Source: Chloroflexota bacterium (GTDB taxonomy: Bacteria > Chloroflexota > Anaerolineae > Anaerolineales > UBA4823). Taken from it: a stretch of DNA of 33,972 nt. The position numbers and the translations under genes are program-made. The stretch spans positions 1 through 33,972 of the forward strand of contig JAAYXE010000123.1 of NCBI GenBank assembly GCA_012516075.1. Reading direction: 5' to 3'. This document shows positions 22,343 through 30,417 of the stretch, piece after piece. The notes below the pieces were generated by a model, which saw only the letters and a program-made list of their open reading frames with translations, had not been told where the DNA came from and made no database searches. Position 1 is the first letter of the stretch, and the number at the start of each line of letters is the position of its first letter.

Positions 22343-23226
22343 TCCTGTTCACCCAGTATGTGCTCTTTATAATAGCGTCCCCAGTGCGGCCAGCGGCCGT
22401 CGATGTCTGTAAACCCGTATTCGTCGGAAAGGCCCCAGGAGCTGTACACCCCGCCGGAGCGGCGAAACACATCCGGATCGGCGGCCAGGGCGGCCACGGC
22501 ATGCCCGACGAAATAAGGCGTCTCGGAGGCAATGAAGTGGGGGTCTACCTTTGCCCCGTCCTGCCAGTTCGCCTCGGTGACACCGAAGCGGTCGAGCATG
22601 GCCTCCGAGCGCAGAAAGCCGGGCGTCAGGGCCAGGGCAGTGACCCCGTACGGGCGCAGTTCCTCGGCCATGCCCAGAGCCAGGCGGATGACAGAGGCTT
22701 TAACCAGGTCATAGAACAGGTTGCCGCGGTAGCCTGGCGAGTCACCGTCGGTGATCTCGATCACCAGCCCCTGCCGGGCAGCTACCATTAAGGGCACGCC
22801 GTAGCGGCTGGTGATGATGTGCGTGTGCACGCCGCGCTGCTGCATCAACAGGCCTTTGGCGATGTCCAGCTCCCAGAACGGTTTTTCCCATTCGGTCAGC
22901 TCGTCGCCGCCCCAGATATCGTTAACCAGGATATCCAGACGGCCCTGCTCCGCCCTGACACGCTCGAACAGCGCCTGAACCTGCTGTTCATCGCTGTGGT
23001 CCACCTGCACGGCGATCCCCTGTCCGCCGTAGCCGCTGACCATTTCTGCGGTCTCTTCAATGGTCTCGGGACGGCCCTGCGTGGCGGGTTTGCCGCGCAC
23101 GCTGCGCCCGGTGCAGTATACCGTGGCGCCGGCCTCTCCCAGCATGCAGGCAATCCCGCGCCCCGCTCCACGCGTGGCGCCGGCCACCACTGCGACCTTT
23201 CCGGTTAATGGTTTCGCTGCGCTCAT
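22339..23226 (-). CDS. Short-chain dehydrogenase/reductase
   Basis: 295 residues from ATG 23226, with AGGAGGG about 9 nt upstream; the frame to 23271 has no ribosome site. The NAD(P) motif is GATRGAGRG (16-24, G-x3-G-x-G), and the active-site pair is Y172-x3-K176 (YDLVK), preceded by a Ser in GDSPG. NDIWGG (102-107) replaces the usual NNAG, as in the SDR subgroup near human DHRS1. Substrate is unknown. It leads a three-gene operon (SDR, MazG-like, DinB-TPR), which hints at detoxification or damage clean-up. Confidence 0.9.
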   Translation of the reverse strand: MSAAKPLTGKVAVVAGATRGAGRGIACMLGEAGATVYCTGRSVRGKPATQGRPETIEETAEMVSGYGGQGIAVQVDHSDEQQVQALFERVRAEQGRLDILVNDIWGGDELTEWEKPFWELDIAKGLLMQQRGVHTHIITSRYGVPLMVAARQGLVIEITDGDSPGYRGNLFYDLVKASVIRLALGMAEELRPYGVTALALTPGFLRSEAMLDRFGVTEANWQDGAKVDPHFIASETPYFVGHAVAALAADPDVFRRSGGVYSSWGLSDEYGFTDIDGRWPHWGRYYKEHILGEQE

Positions 23227-23491
23227 TTGATTTTCCCTCCTGGATGAACGAGAAGCCGCATTCCGGCACACCGGAGTTCCATTTTACGCTGTTTCGAGGA
23301 ATCTGGGGGAGCGAGGCAGGACGCGGAGTGGCGCAGATTTTCGCGGATCATCCAACGCTCCGCGTACTATCTGCGTCATCCGCTCTCGTCCGCGTCCCCC
23401 ATCCTTTCCTGAAAAAACCTTCAAGGTCTCCGGCGGCTCTACCCCAGATGGAACCGCTGCAAGGAAAGGGGCACGGTAGGCACAGCACTGG
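23227..23491. repeat. Non-coding region with an imperfect inverted repeat
   Basis: No gene visible. Arms at 23330-23347 and 23359-23377 are imperfect reverse complements built from CGCAGAT and CGCGGA words. A second, partial repeat (AAGGT-T/C-TCCGG) occurs near 23421 and 23505. It may be a decayed mobile or REP-like element; copy number elsewhere in the genome would decide. Confidence 0.35.
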
Positions 23492-23779
23492 TTAAGACTT
23501 TGAAGGTTTCCGGTGTCTCGCCCGCATCCCCAGGGGTCCGCCCACGCACGCGCACCGGGCAGAATCCCGAAATGCAGGCACCGTTCTGATGACAGCGGTT
23601 TGCAGCTTCACAGGCCGTGAACCCCGAGTCCGCAGCAGGCAGGCAAAGCGAGTAAACCATCCTGCCGAACTCCGCAGTGAAACCAGCGCTTCCTGAATCA
23701 GCCGGTCCTGGTGTGCGGCTGTCATCTCGTCCACTCGCCGCTGGCGTTCAACACGATATTCAATCTCGAAAGGTAACAT
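23492..23779 (-). CDS. Small hypothetical protein, uncertain
   Basis: 95 residues from the second ATG (23779), with GGGAG 7 nt upstream; the ATG at 23785 has no room for a ribosome site. The first 60 residues are plausible (MLPFEIEYRVERQRRVDEMTAAHQDRLIQEALVSLR, an amphipathic charged helix). The last 35 (RCACVGGPLGMRARHRKPS) look like translated non-coding DNA, so the true gene may be shorter or frameshifted. It follows the terminator of the haloperoxidase-like gene. I do not recognise the family. Confidence 0.4.
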   Translation of the reverse strand: MLPFEIEYRVERQRRVDEMTAAHQDRLIQEALVSLRSSAGWFTRFACLLRTRGSRPVKLQTAVIRTVPAFRDSARCACVGGPLGMRARHRKPSKS

Positions 23780-23802
23780 GTTCATCTCCCTGACACAACA
23801 AA

Positions 23803-23834
23803 CCTACCTGCAGCGGACAGAAGCTGCAGGTGGG
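23803..23834 (-). terminator. Terminator after the haloperoxidase-like gene
   Basis: A 12-bp stem with one G-T pair (23803-23814 with 23823-23834) and an 8-nt loop. On the minus strand it is followed by a T-rich stretch (TTTGTTGTGT). It is 34 nt past the stop at 23868. Confidence 0.6.
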
Positions 23835-23867
23835 TCATCCCTGCATCTGGTGCACGGGGCGGCTTGC

Positions 23868-25340
23868 TTACTCCTGCGAACCGTCATTCATGGCAAACTG
23901 GATAACTTTATCAGCTACCATCTGGCCCAGTTCCAGGCCCACCTTAATGTCCGTGCGGTAGTGGATGCCGGCCCAGATACGGGCTTCTCCGGCCTCTTCC
24001 GCCATCGCTGTCAGGCTGTCTGCATCGCGGGGGAACAGGTAGGCCATAACCTGAGCGGCTGACCCTGACAGGCAGGAGTGAGCTGACGGGTAGCTGGGGT
24101 GGTTGGGTGTGGCAAAGAGCGGTTTGAAATCCGCGTCCATCTGGAAGGGCCGCAGCAGCCAGTAAGTGTATTTGGCGTCGAAGCAGGCGACTGCTGAGTC
24201 GTAGAAGGCGATGCTTTCGAGAGCATAGGCCCGGGCAGCGCGCGGGGCGTTGCTGCCCAGATCGTATTCGAAGAGCTTTTTACTCACCTGTTCGTTCCAG
24301 AAAGCATGCACGCGCGACCCACCGGCTCCGTACTCCCAGAATAAAGCGTGGCTGTTGGAAAGCGGGGTGCGTTCATAATTTCGCAGTTCATCCATCTCAG
24401 CGGCCAGCTCGAGGCTGTTATAGGGCGGGGGAGGCTCGGGCCGGAACTCGCTGCCCGATTCGAGGACCCAGGTCTGCCAGGTTCCAGCCATCACAGCGGC
24501 CGGTTTCTCGCCGGTCCAGTATCCAGGCCCTTCGGGAATTTTCCCGTCCCATTCTGCGTCCGAGCTGTCATTCTCTGCGCGCTGGATCGCCAGTTCGGCC
24601 ACTTTACGGCCTAATTCAAGCCCGACTTCCACATCGCTGGGGTACTGAACCCCGGCGTATAGAAAGGCTTCACCAGCCTGCTGCGCCTGCTCGCGAAAGA
24701 AACCGGCACGCTCAGGGAACAGGTAGGCCAGCACTTCGGAGGCGGCTCCGGCCGTGACGGCGTGCTCTGATGGGTAAGAAGGGCTGTGCGGAGCTGCCAC
24801 CACGGTTTCCAGTGACCGGTCCACCATGCCCGGGCGCGGCCGGCCGTACGTGTATTTGGCGTCCCAGGCTGCGATGGTGGCGTCGTATATGGCCGCGTTG
24901 AGCAGGGCCAGGGAGCGGCTGCCTATGATGGCGCCCTGGTTGTGCTTGAGGGTCTCATGGACCGCGATTTCATTCCAGCGGTATGCCGGGGCACCGGTGT
25001 TCCAGAAGGCGATGCTGGCTAACACGGTCTGATCCCGCTCGCCGGCCAGCCGCTTCAACTCCCGGATCTCCTGCGCTGTGGAACGGCGGTTGGGCGGCGC
25101 TGCCGGGCGAAATTGATCCCCCGATTTGAGAAGCCACGTACTCCACAGACCAGCCCCAGGTTCGACCCGGTATACACGCTCGTCGTCCCTGCCCAGCACA
25201 GGGATCACCCCCAGGGCTCCTCCAACGAGCCCGGTGATCAGAACGACCACCAGGCTCAGCACAACCAGCGTGAGCAGGCGCTGCTTGCGCTTACCGGCCC
25301 GGGTGGTTGTTCCTGCAAACGGTTCTACTGTCTCAAACAT
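23868..25340 (-). CDS. Tandem PAP2/vanadium-haloperoxidase-like protein, first domain degenerate
   Basis: 490 residues. One N-terminal membrane segment (about 21-46) anchors two repeated domains offset by about 225 residues. Repeated wording shows an internal duplication: STWLLKSGDQFRP (67-79) and QTWVLESGSEFRP (289-301); AKYTY (161) and AKYTY (389). Domain 2 has the full vanadate/phosphate site: K390-x6-R397-P, PS-A-H421 and R454-x5-H460-x3-D464. Domain 1 keeps K162, R169 and H193 but has F226 for the Arg and Q232 for the catalytic His, so it is probably inactive. The domains sit outside the membrane. It could be a haloperoxidase or an acid phosphatase; sequence alone does not decide. AAGGAG precedes the ATG. 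Confidence 0.88.
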   Translation of the reverse strand: MFETVEPFAGTTTRAGKRKQRLLTLVVLSLVVVLITGLVGGALGVIPVLGRDDERVYRVEPGAGLWSTWLLKSGDQFRPAAPPNRRSTAQEIRELKRLAGERDQTVLASIAFWNTGAPAYRWNEIAVHETLKHNQGAIIGSRSLALLNAAIYDATIAAWDAKYTYGRPRPGMVDRSLETVVAAPHSPSYPSEHAVTAGAASEVLAYLFPERAGFFREQAQQAGEAFLYAGVQYPSDVEVGLELGRKVAELAIQRAENDSSDAEWDGKIPEGPGYWTGEKPAAVMAGTWQTWVLESGSEFRPEPPPPYNSLELAAEMDELRNYERTPLSNSHALFWEYGAGGSRVHAFWNEQVSKKLFEYDLGSNAPRAARAYALESIAFYDSAVACFDAKYTYWLLRPFQMDADFKPLFATPNHPSYPSAHSCLSGSAAQVMAYLFPRDADSLTAMAEEAGEARIWAGIHYRTDIKVGLELGQMVADKVIQFAMNDGSQE

Positions 25341-25510
25341 TATCCAATCTCCTTATTTATATTTCCATCCCCTTTTGTTATTCGGGCCAGGCAGCGTGCC
25401 CGGCCTTTGAACAGTGTACAGCCCGGGTGGGCCGCTGTCTCCATGCGAAAGAATGGCTGCAGGAATGGAAGAGGGGAAAGAAATCGGGAGGAAAGCTCAG
25501 AGAGAAATAG

Positions 25511-25538
25511 AAAAAGGCCGCAGCGGACTGCTGCGGCC
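25511..25538 (-). terminator. Terminator of the ECF transporter operon
   Basis: A perfect 9-bp GC-rich stem (25516-25524 with 25530-25538), a 5-nt loop, and a minus-strand T-run (25515-25511) that continues as a T-rich tail. It lies 32 nt past the last stop of the operon (25571). Confidence 0.85.
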
Positions 25539-25570
25539 CTGGGAAACCTGTGCTGATTTTACTTACAGCC

Positions 25571-26458
25571 TCAGTCTGCCGGCTCGCCGGCCAGCCTGCG
25601 GTACTGCTCCAGCATGTGAGACACCGTCAGCGTGCCGGGGTCAAAGCCCAGATTTCGGGCGCGCTGGGCGAGCTGGGTGATCTGCGGCGGCTCGAGGAAG
25701 GTCTCCCGCAGCACATCGGCCTGGGCGAACACCTGTGCCGGAGTGCCGTCCGCCATGATCTGCCCCCGCCCCAGCACCACAACCCGCTCGGCATAGGCAG
25801 CCACAATGGGCATGTCGTGGGTGATGATGATAATGGTGTGCCCCAGGGTTTCTTTCAGGCCGCGCAAAAAATCCATGATCTCGTACGACTGGCGCGCGTC
25901 CTGTCCGGTTGTCGGCTCATCGACGATGATCACCCGCGGCCGCAGCGCCAGAATAGATGCGATCGCCACGCGCTGGCGCATGCCTTTGGAAAGGAAGAAA
26001 GGGTGCTCGCCGAAATACGCTTCCGGCAGCCCCACCACCTTCGCCGCCTCAATGACGCGCTCGTGCACCTCATCCTCCGGAAGCAGGATGTTGCGCGGCC
26101 CATAGGCGATCTCGTCATAGCAGCTGGCGTTGAAGAGCTGGTGGTCGGGGTTCTGAAAGACATAGCCTACCCGCCGCACCATCTGGACGATCGAAGTCTC
26201 CTTCGAGTTCAAGCCATCCACAATCACGTCACCGCTGGTCGGCTTCAACAGGCCGTTGAGGCACTTGGAGAGAGTCGTCTTCCCCGATCCGTTCTGCCCG
26301 ATCAGGGCGATCAGCACACCCTGGGGAATATCCAGGTTGATTTCCTTCAGGGCATGCGTGCCGTCCGGGTAAAGGTAGTTGAGGCTTTTCACCTGAATAA
26401 AGGGTTCAGGGGCACTGACTGAGGGCATTCTGGCCCCGTTCACTCCCGCTTCTGTCAT
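25571..26458 (-). CDS. ECF transporter ATPase (EcfA-type, second)
   Basis: 295 residues. Walker A is GQNGSGKTT (about 54-62), the Q-loop is VFQNPDHQLF (the NPDxQLF wording is typical of EcfA), Walker B is VIIVDEPTTGQD and the H-loop is ITHD. The ABC signature reads LSKGMRQR in place of LSGGQ, an unusual variant that may weaken one of the two ATP sites. The start ATG has AGGAGAG 8 nt upstream. It forms a heterodimer with the other ATPase and drives the shared transporter. It is last in the S-T-A-A order, before the terminator. The 82 nt between the two ATPase genes hold nothing clear. Confidence 0.93.
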   Translation of the reverse strand: MTEAGVNGARMPSVSAPEPFIQVKSLNYLYPDGTHALKEINLDIPQGVLIALIGQNGSGKTTLSKCLNGLLKPTSGDVIVDGLNSKETSIVQMVRRVGYVFQNPDHQLFNASCYDEIAYGPRNILLPEDEVHERVIEAAKVVGLPEAYFGEHPFFLSKGMRQRVAIASILALRPRVIIVDEPTTGQDARQSYEIMDFLRGLKETLGHTIIIITHDMPIVAAYAERVVVLGRGQIMADGTPAQVFAQADVLRETFLEPPQITQLAQRARNLGFDPGTLTVSHMLEQYRRLAGEPAD

Positions 26459-26540
26459 GGCTGCTCTCCTGATGAACTTTTACCATCGTGCGCGGTCATC
26501 GTGTACTTCCATTTATGCTTCTAATTCTGTGTTCTGGTTT

Positions 26541-27428
26541 TCAAAATTCATCCGGCAGAGCGCTGCCCGGGGCGCGTTCTCTGCGCAGCAGTTCATTTAA
26601 CTGCACTTCAGCTTCATCCAGCGTGAGCGGCAGCGCCCCGGCTGCGGCACCCCTCCTGTTGAGCTCATAGCAGAAGCGCATCGCCCCCGGCGGAAGCACA
26701 CCCTTTTCCAGCAGCAGCTCCAGGCGCTGAAAGAACGGCCGCGTCTGGTCTTCCACGACGAGCTGGCCATCCACCAGCAGGATCATGCGGTCGGCCAGAG
26801 GGATCAGATTCTCCAGGCTGTGCTCGATGACAATGATCGTGTTCTGCTGCTCCTGCTTCATACGGGCCAGCACTTCAAAGATCCGCTTGCGGCTGAGGGG
26901 ATCGAGCATGGAGGTGGGCTCGTCCAGCACCATGACCTGCGGCATCATGGCCAGCACAGCCGCCAGCGCCACACGCTGCTTCTGACCGCCCGAGATCTCG
27001 TAAGGGGGTTTGGCCAGCAGATGCCCCAGATCGACCAGGTCTGTCACCCACTCGAGGCGTTCGCGAATCTCGGGGATCGAAAGCCCCAGGTTTTCCATAC
27101 CGAAGACCAGCTCATCTTCCACCGTCATGGCTGTGAACTGGGCCTCCGGATCGGAGAAGACGAGGCCCACCATCCGCTGCAGGGCGCCAGCGGGATAGCT
27201 CTCCACTTCCTTCCCCAGCACGGTGACGGTGCCGTGTTTAATGCCGTGATACTGTCCGGGGATCAGGCCGTTGAGCGAATAAGCCAGGCTGGTCTTTCCC
27301 GAGCCGTTGGGGCCGATTACGCCTACAAAACTGCCGGCTTCGATTTGCAGGTTGATCTCCTGCAGCGCAGGCTTTTCGGTGTTCAGGTACTGCCAGGTGT
27401 AGTTTTCGATTTGAATAACCGCGGTCAC
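26541..27428 (-). CDS. ECF transporter ATPase (EcfA-type, first)
   Basis: 295 residues. Walker A is GPNGSGKTS (about 39-47), the Q-loop is VFSDPEAQF (Q replaced by S at the usual place, as in many EcfA proteins), the signature is a normal ISGGQKQR, Walker B is VMVLDEPTSMLD and the switch His is in IEHS. So this subunit has the canonical signature and its partner has the variant one, giving an asymmetric pair. The gene starts 14 nt after the ecfT stop. Confidence 0.94.
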   Translation of the reverse strand: MTAVIQIENYTWQYLNTEKPALQEINLQIEAGSFVGVIGPNGSGKTSLAYSLNGLIPGQYHGIKHGTVTVLGKEVESYPAGALQRMVGLVFSDPEAQFTAMTVEDELVFGMENLGLSIPEIRERLEWVTDLVDLGHLLAKPPYEISGGQKQRVALAAVLAMMPQVMVLDEPTSMLDPLSRKRIFEVLARMKQEQQNTIIVIEHSLENLIPLADRMILLVDGQLVVEDQTRPFFQRLELLLEKGVLPPGAMRFCYELNRRGAAAGALPLTLDEAEVQLNELLRRERAPGSALPDEF

Positions 27429-27442
27429 TCGGGCCTCCGGTG

Positions 27443-28303
27443 TCAGGTCAGCAGCGATCGCAGCCAGGCGATCAGGAGCGAATCTTCCAGGGCGAAGCTT
27501 CCAAACCCGTAGCGCATCACGAGCAGCACAATAAAGGACAGCGCGATCAGCAGGGTCAGGGCCATATCGAGAGGTTTAAACGGGTAATGGGTGAGAATAA
27601 AATCAGCGCGTTTCACCCTGCTGGCCTCGCCTGTGAAGGCAAACCCGCGGGCGATGAGGGCGTTGGTAAATTCCTCGGAACGCCGCAGAGAGAGGGCGAA
27701 CAGCGGGATCATGTACATCACGTACTTGCGAATTTTATACGGCAGCGATTTGCCCCGGGTGTCGAAGCCGCGCGCCTGTTCCGCCTGGCGCACGATGCTG
27801 AAATCCTCCAGCACCATACCCGCGGCCCGCAGGGCCATGGCAAACACGTAGGTGACTACAAAAGGAACCCGGATGCTGCGCATGGCGACGATCATATCGC
27901 GCTCCCGGGATGTGGACAGAAAGAAGACCATGGTAAAGATCATGGGCAGGATGCGGAAATAGACCACAACCGCATCCCGCAGGCGCTCCCAGTAGATGCG
28001 GACGCCGGCAACCTGGGCCAGCAGTTCAAATTCGGGGTGCACGCCGCCCAGCAGGGTGTAAGAAATCAGGATCACGGTGCCCATGGAGATCGCGATGGGG
28101 ACATAAATGCGCAGCGTGCGCATGTCCACGCGGCTGAACCACATGAGCAGCAGCAGAACGATCACCAGGGCAATATTCCATTCCGGAGCAGAGATAAATA
28201 AAGGGAACAGGCTGACAACCAGCAGAAAAAAGAGCTTTACGAATGGATGGATGGCATAAATCGGTGATTCGACAGGAACATAGCCCAGGATCGTTTTATT
28301 CAT
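27443..28303 (-). CDS. ECF transporter T component (EcfT)
   Basis: 286 residues with membrane segments grouped N- and C-terminally. The two cytoplasmic coupling motifs with A-R-G are visible: QAEQARGFDT (about 177-186) and ALIARGFAF. These grip the two ATPases. The ribosome site is AAGGTGAGG. EcfT scaffolds the ATPase pair and the substrate-binding S protein. A 41-codon frame (minus, about 28424-28302) ends in an ATGA overlapping this start; I regard it as chance or a coupling leader. Confidence 0.92.
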   Translation of the reverse strand: MNKTILGYVPVESPIYAIHPFVKLFFLLVVSLFPLFISAPEWNIALVIVLLLLMWFSRVDMRTLRIYVPIAISMGTVILISYTLLGGVHPEFELLAQVAGVRIYWERLRDAVVVYFRILPMIFTMVFFLSTSRERDMIVAMRSIRVPFVVTYVFAMALRAAGMVLEDFSIVRQAEQARGFDTRGKSLPYKIRKYVMYMIPLFALSLRRSEEFTNALIARGFAFTGEASRVKRADFILTHYPFKPLDMALTLLIALSFIVLLVMRYGFGSFALEDSLLIAWLRSLLT

Positions 28304-28875
28304 GCGCGCCTCACCTTTGCCCTGCAGCCCTGCCCATTCCAGGGCATGTTTTCAGGTTCATTTTGGTTGATACCCGCTTTCATATGCTTCCGGTAAAAAA
28401 GCTTCCCGTCATCCAGGCGCATTTCGACTGCGCTGCCAGTCAGTCTCCGACCGGGGAAGCAGGCCTGCCGCTAAGACTGCCTGGCGACCGGGCAGTAGAT
28501 TTCCGAACGCCTCGCCACTGCATGGTACGGCCTGCACCACAACAATGGCCTCAGGGCCTGCGGGAAGGACGCCCCATGACGCGTGCTCCCCGGCAGGCAG
28601 CATTGTCCGGCCCCTGACCGCTCATTCCAGGAAACGCAGCAGGTCCCGGTGTACCGGACTCACGAGCAGCCGTGCTCGCAGCGTGGATCGCGTGAGCTGT
28701 GGTCAGCGGGCACGGCTGCTCTCTTACCTTGCAGCCCTGGGAAACGGCTTACCTTATCGGCAGGTTTCCCGCTCCAGTGCCGCGCCCCAACCCCGGCGGA
28801 GATCGAGAGGCGTGGAAAGCAGCATCCCCAGGTCGTCAGGGCGCGGCAGCGAGATCCCTGTTCCCTACCTGTTGA
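28304..28875 (-). other. 572-nt gap between ecfT and the S-component gene, structured but no gene
   Basis: No convincing gene on either strand. On the minus strand short readable stretches with stops (for instance a frame ending SPVHRDLLRFLE) suggest a decayed coding region. A perfect 12-bp inverted repeat (28664-28675 with 28710-28721) encloses 34 nt. Another hairpin uses 28739-28745 with 28764-28770, and CTTACCTT is repeated at 28724 and 28748. It could be a pseudogene remnant or an unrecognised regulatory RNA for ecfT. It does not match a cobalamin, TPP or other riboswitch I know. Confidence 0.4.
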
Positions 28876-29523
28876 TCAGGCCCACCAGCGCTTGACGAAG
28901 GCCGTCGTGCGGATCACCACCGGCGAGAGGGCCTTGAGCAGGATGAAGTTGAAGACCAGCCCGGCGATCACGTTGCCGCCGAACCAGCCCCAGATGAACA
29001 GCGGCAGCGAGTCGGTGGTCAGCAGCCCAAAGCTGCGCAGCACCACCAGGGGCGACCACAGAGCGCCAAATGCGCTGGAGATAATCATCGCGGCGAGCAG
29101 AATGATAAAATCGCGCGCCGATTTCAGGCGCGGGTCGGCTTTAAAATAACGAAAAGCCCACGCCGGTAAAAACGCCTGCATAAAGTTGGCGGGGATGTAG
29201 GCCAGAGAAACATAAAATGGGGTGTCGGCGACTGCGTTGGAAAAGAAGGGAAAGATCGTGCCGGCAATGACTCCCCAGGCGCCGAACCAGATTGCGCCGA
29301 CCTGCTGGACCGCGATTCCCGTCCAGAAAAAGTTGACTCCAAATCCGAGGGGGAAGGAGATACTGCCAAAAGCGCCGACCACAAAGCCGATGCCGATGAG
29401 AAGAGCAGTGATGACAATATGGATGACGCCAATCGATCGCCGTTCACCGGGTTGAACGGTCCAGATTTCCTCAGCCGTGATCGAGCTTGCTCCCCCACGT
29501 GTCGATGGGGCAGTGGTAGTCAT
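28876..29523 (-). CDS. ECF transporter S component-like membrane protein
   Basis: 215 residues from the second of two adjacent ATGs (29523), which is 5 nt from AGGAGG; the first (29526) is only 2 nt away. A 30-residue soluble N terminus is followed by about six membrane segments. Two pieces fit S components: GIAVQQVGAIWFGAWGVIAGTIFP and FSNAVADTPFYVSLAYIPANFMQAF. The substrate family cannot be named from sequence. It leads a gene set with EcfT and two EcfA ATPases, which supports a transporter-specific S subunit, although a 572-nt gap separates it from ecfT. Confidence 0.82.
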   Translation of the reverse strand: MTTTAPSTRGGASSITAEEIWTVQPGERRSIGVIHIVITALLIGIGFVVGAFGSISFPLGFGVNFFWTGIAVQQVGAIWFGAWGVIAGTIFPFFSNAVADTPFYVSLAYIPANFMQAFLPAWAFRYFKADPRLKSARDFIILLAAMIISSAFGALWSPLVVLRSFGLLTTDSLPLFIWGWFGGNVIAGLVFNFILLKALSPVVIRTTAFVKRWWA

Positions 29524-29526
29524 CAT

Positions 29527-29886
29527 AGCCTCCTGTTATATGATTGGTCTAATCAGGTCACATCCGGTCGATAACTGGATCATAAGAACAAGAAAAATTC
29601 ATGAATCGCTCGATAGCAGGCTCCTTTCTACCCCAATGGGGTTGTGAAAAAGGACCGGACTATTCAATTCTTCCCCCATTGACTGACCCCCGGGTGTACT
29701 CCGCCCAGCGGATCAATTTTCATCTATAACACCAGAAAAAGCCGCGAGATACTGTATAAGTTTAGTTTCTTTTCCAGTAGAACCCGGGTACTAAAGCATG
29801 ATGAACCTGATAAAATTGAGACGTTCCGCCAGTCCAGGTGGAACGAAATCCTCCTGCGGGGAGTTCGAACGACAGGCAGCGAATTC
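29527..29886. other. Divergent intergenic region between ecfS-like and J-protein genes
   Basis: No gene. It must hold both promoters, but none is clear. A hairpin of 9 bp with one G-T pair (29822-29830 with 29837-29845) lies in the J-protein leader, and GTTCGAAC (29863) is a small palindrome. A sequence near 29550-29565 resembles part of a TPP riboswitch on the minus strand, but the CTGAGA element is missing. Confidence 0.4.
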
Positions 29887-30411
29887 GTGACCACCAAAGA
29901 CTATTATTCCATCCTCCAGGTCAGACCCAACGCCTCCGAAGAAGAAATCCGGTCCGCCTACAAACGGCTGGCGCTCGAGTATCACCCCGACCTGTCGAAA
30001 CATCCGGGCGCTGAAGAGCTGATGAAGCTGTTCAATGAGGCGTACAATGTGCTGCGCGACCCGCAGAAGCGGGCGCAGTACGATCAGGAGCGCTTAATCG
30101 AGCAGCACGCCCCCATCGCTGCGGAAGCGCCTGCCGCCCAGCCGCCGGTCCCAACCCAGCCGGTGAAAGGGCCGCCAGAACCAGCTATTGACCTGGCGGA
30201 GGAAAAGAAGCAGATGCAGAATGACGTCCTCAGCCGGATGTTCATCCTGCTGGTGATTCTGCTGGTCACCTTTGTGTTGTTTTTGGTTTCGCTGTTTGTC
30301 GAGGGGTTCAGCCCGCTGATTCTGCTGCCGCTGGTGGTATTTTCTCTGGTGCTGATTGCTTCCATCGTGCTGCGGGTGCAGCGCTTCTCGCGCCTCAACC
30401 GCAGAGACTGA
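29887..30411 (+). CDS. Membrane-anchored J-domain protein
   Basis: 174 residues from GTG 29887; the ribosome site is weak (GGCAG). The J-domain is N-terminal (1-70) with the HPD motif at 33-35, so it can stimulate a DnaK-type ATPase. A Pro/Ala-rich linker (about 75-95) follows, then a charged helix and two membrane segments (about 114-135 and 140-160). The Gly/Phe and zinc-finger parts of true DnaJ are missing, so this is a type III J-protein that would recruit DnaK to the membrane. It is a single gene, convergent with the CNNM-type gene (6 nt between the stops). Confidence 0.88.
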   Translation: MTTKDYYSILQVRPNASEEEIRSAYKRLALEYHPDLSKHPGAEELMKLFNEAYNVLRDPQKRAQYDQERLIEQHAPIAAEAPAAQPPVPTQPVKGPPEPAIDLAEEKKQMQNDVLSRMFILLVILLVTFVLFLVSLFVEGFSPLILLPLVVFSLVLIASIVLRVQRFSRLNRRD

Positions 30412-30417
30412 AGGCGC

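Noticed and set aside
28302..28424. 41-codon minus-strand frame ending in ATGA at the ecfT start
   Set aside because: No ribosome site and the sequence is not protein-like; the overlap can be chance. Noted under ecfT.
28735..28800. Cobalamin riboswitch fragment before ecfT
   Set aside because: Words like GGCACTGG and ACCTGCC are present on the minus strand, but the core elements and their order do not fit.
29527..29640. TPP riboswitch before the S-component gene
   Set aside because: A stretch resembling ACCTGAT...GG..AAT exists on the minus strand, but the CTGAGA element and the P1 stem are missing.
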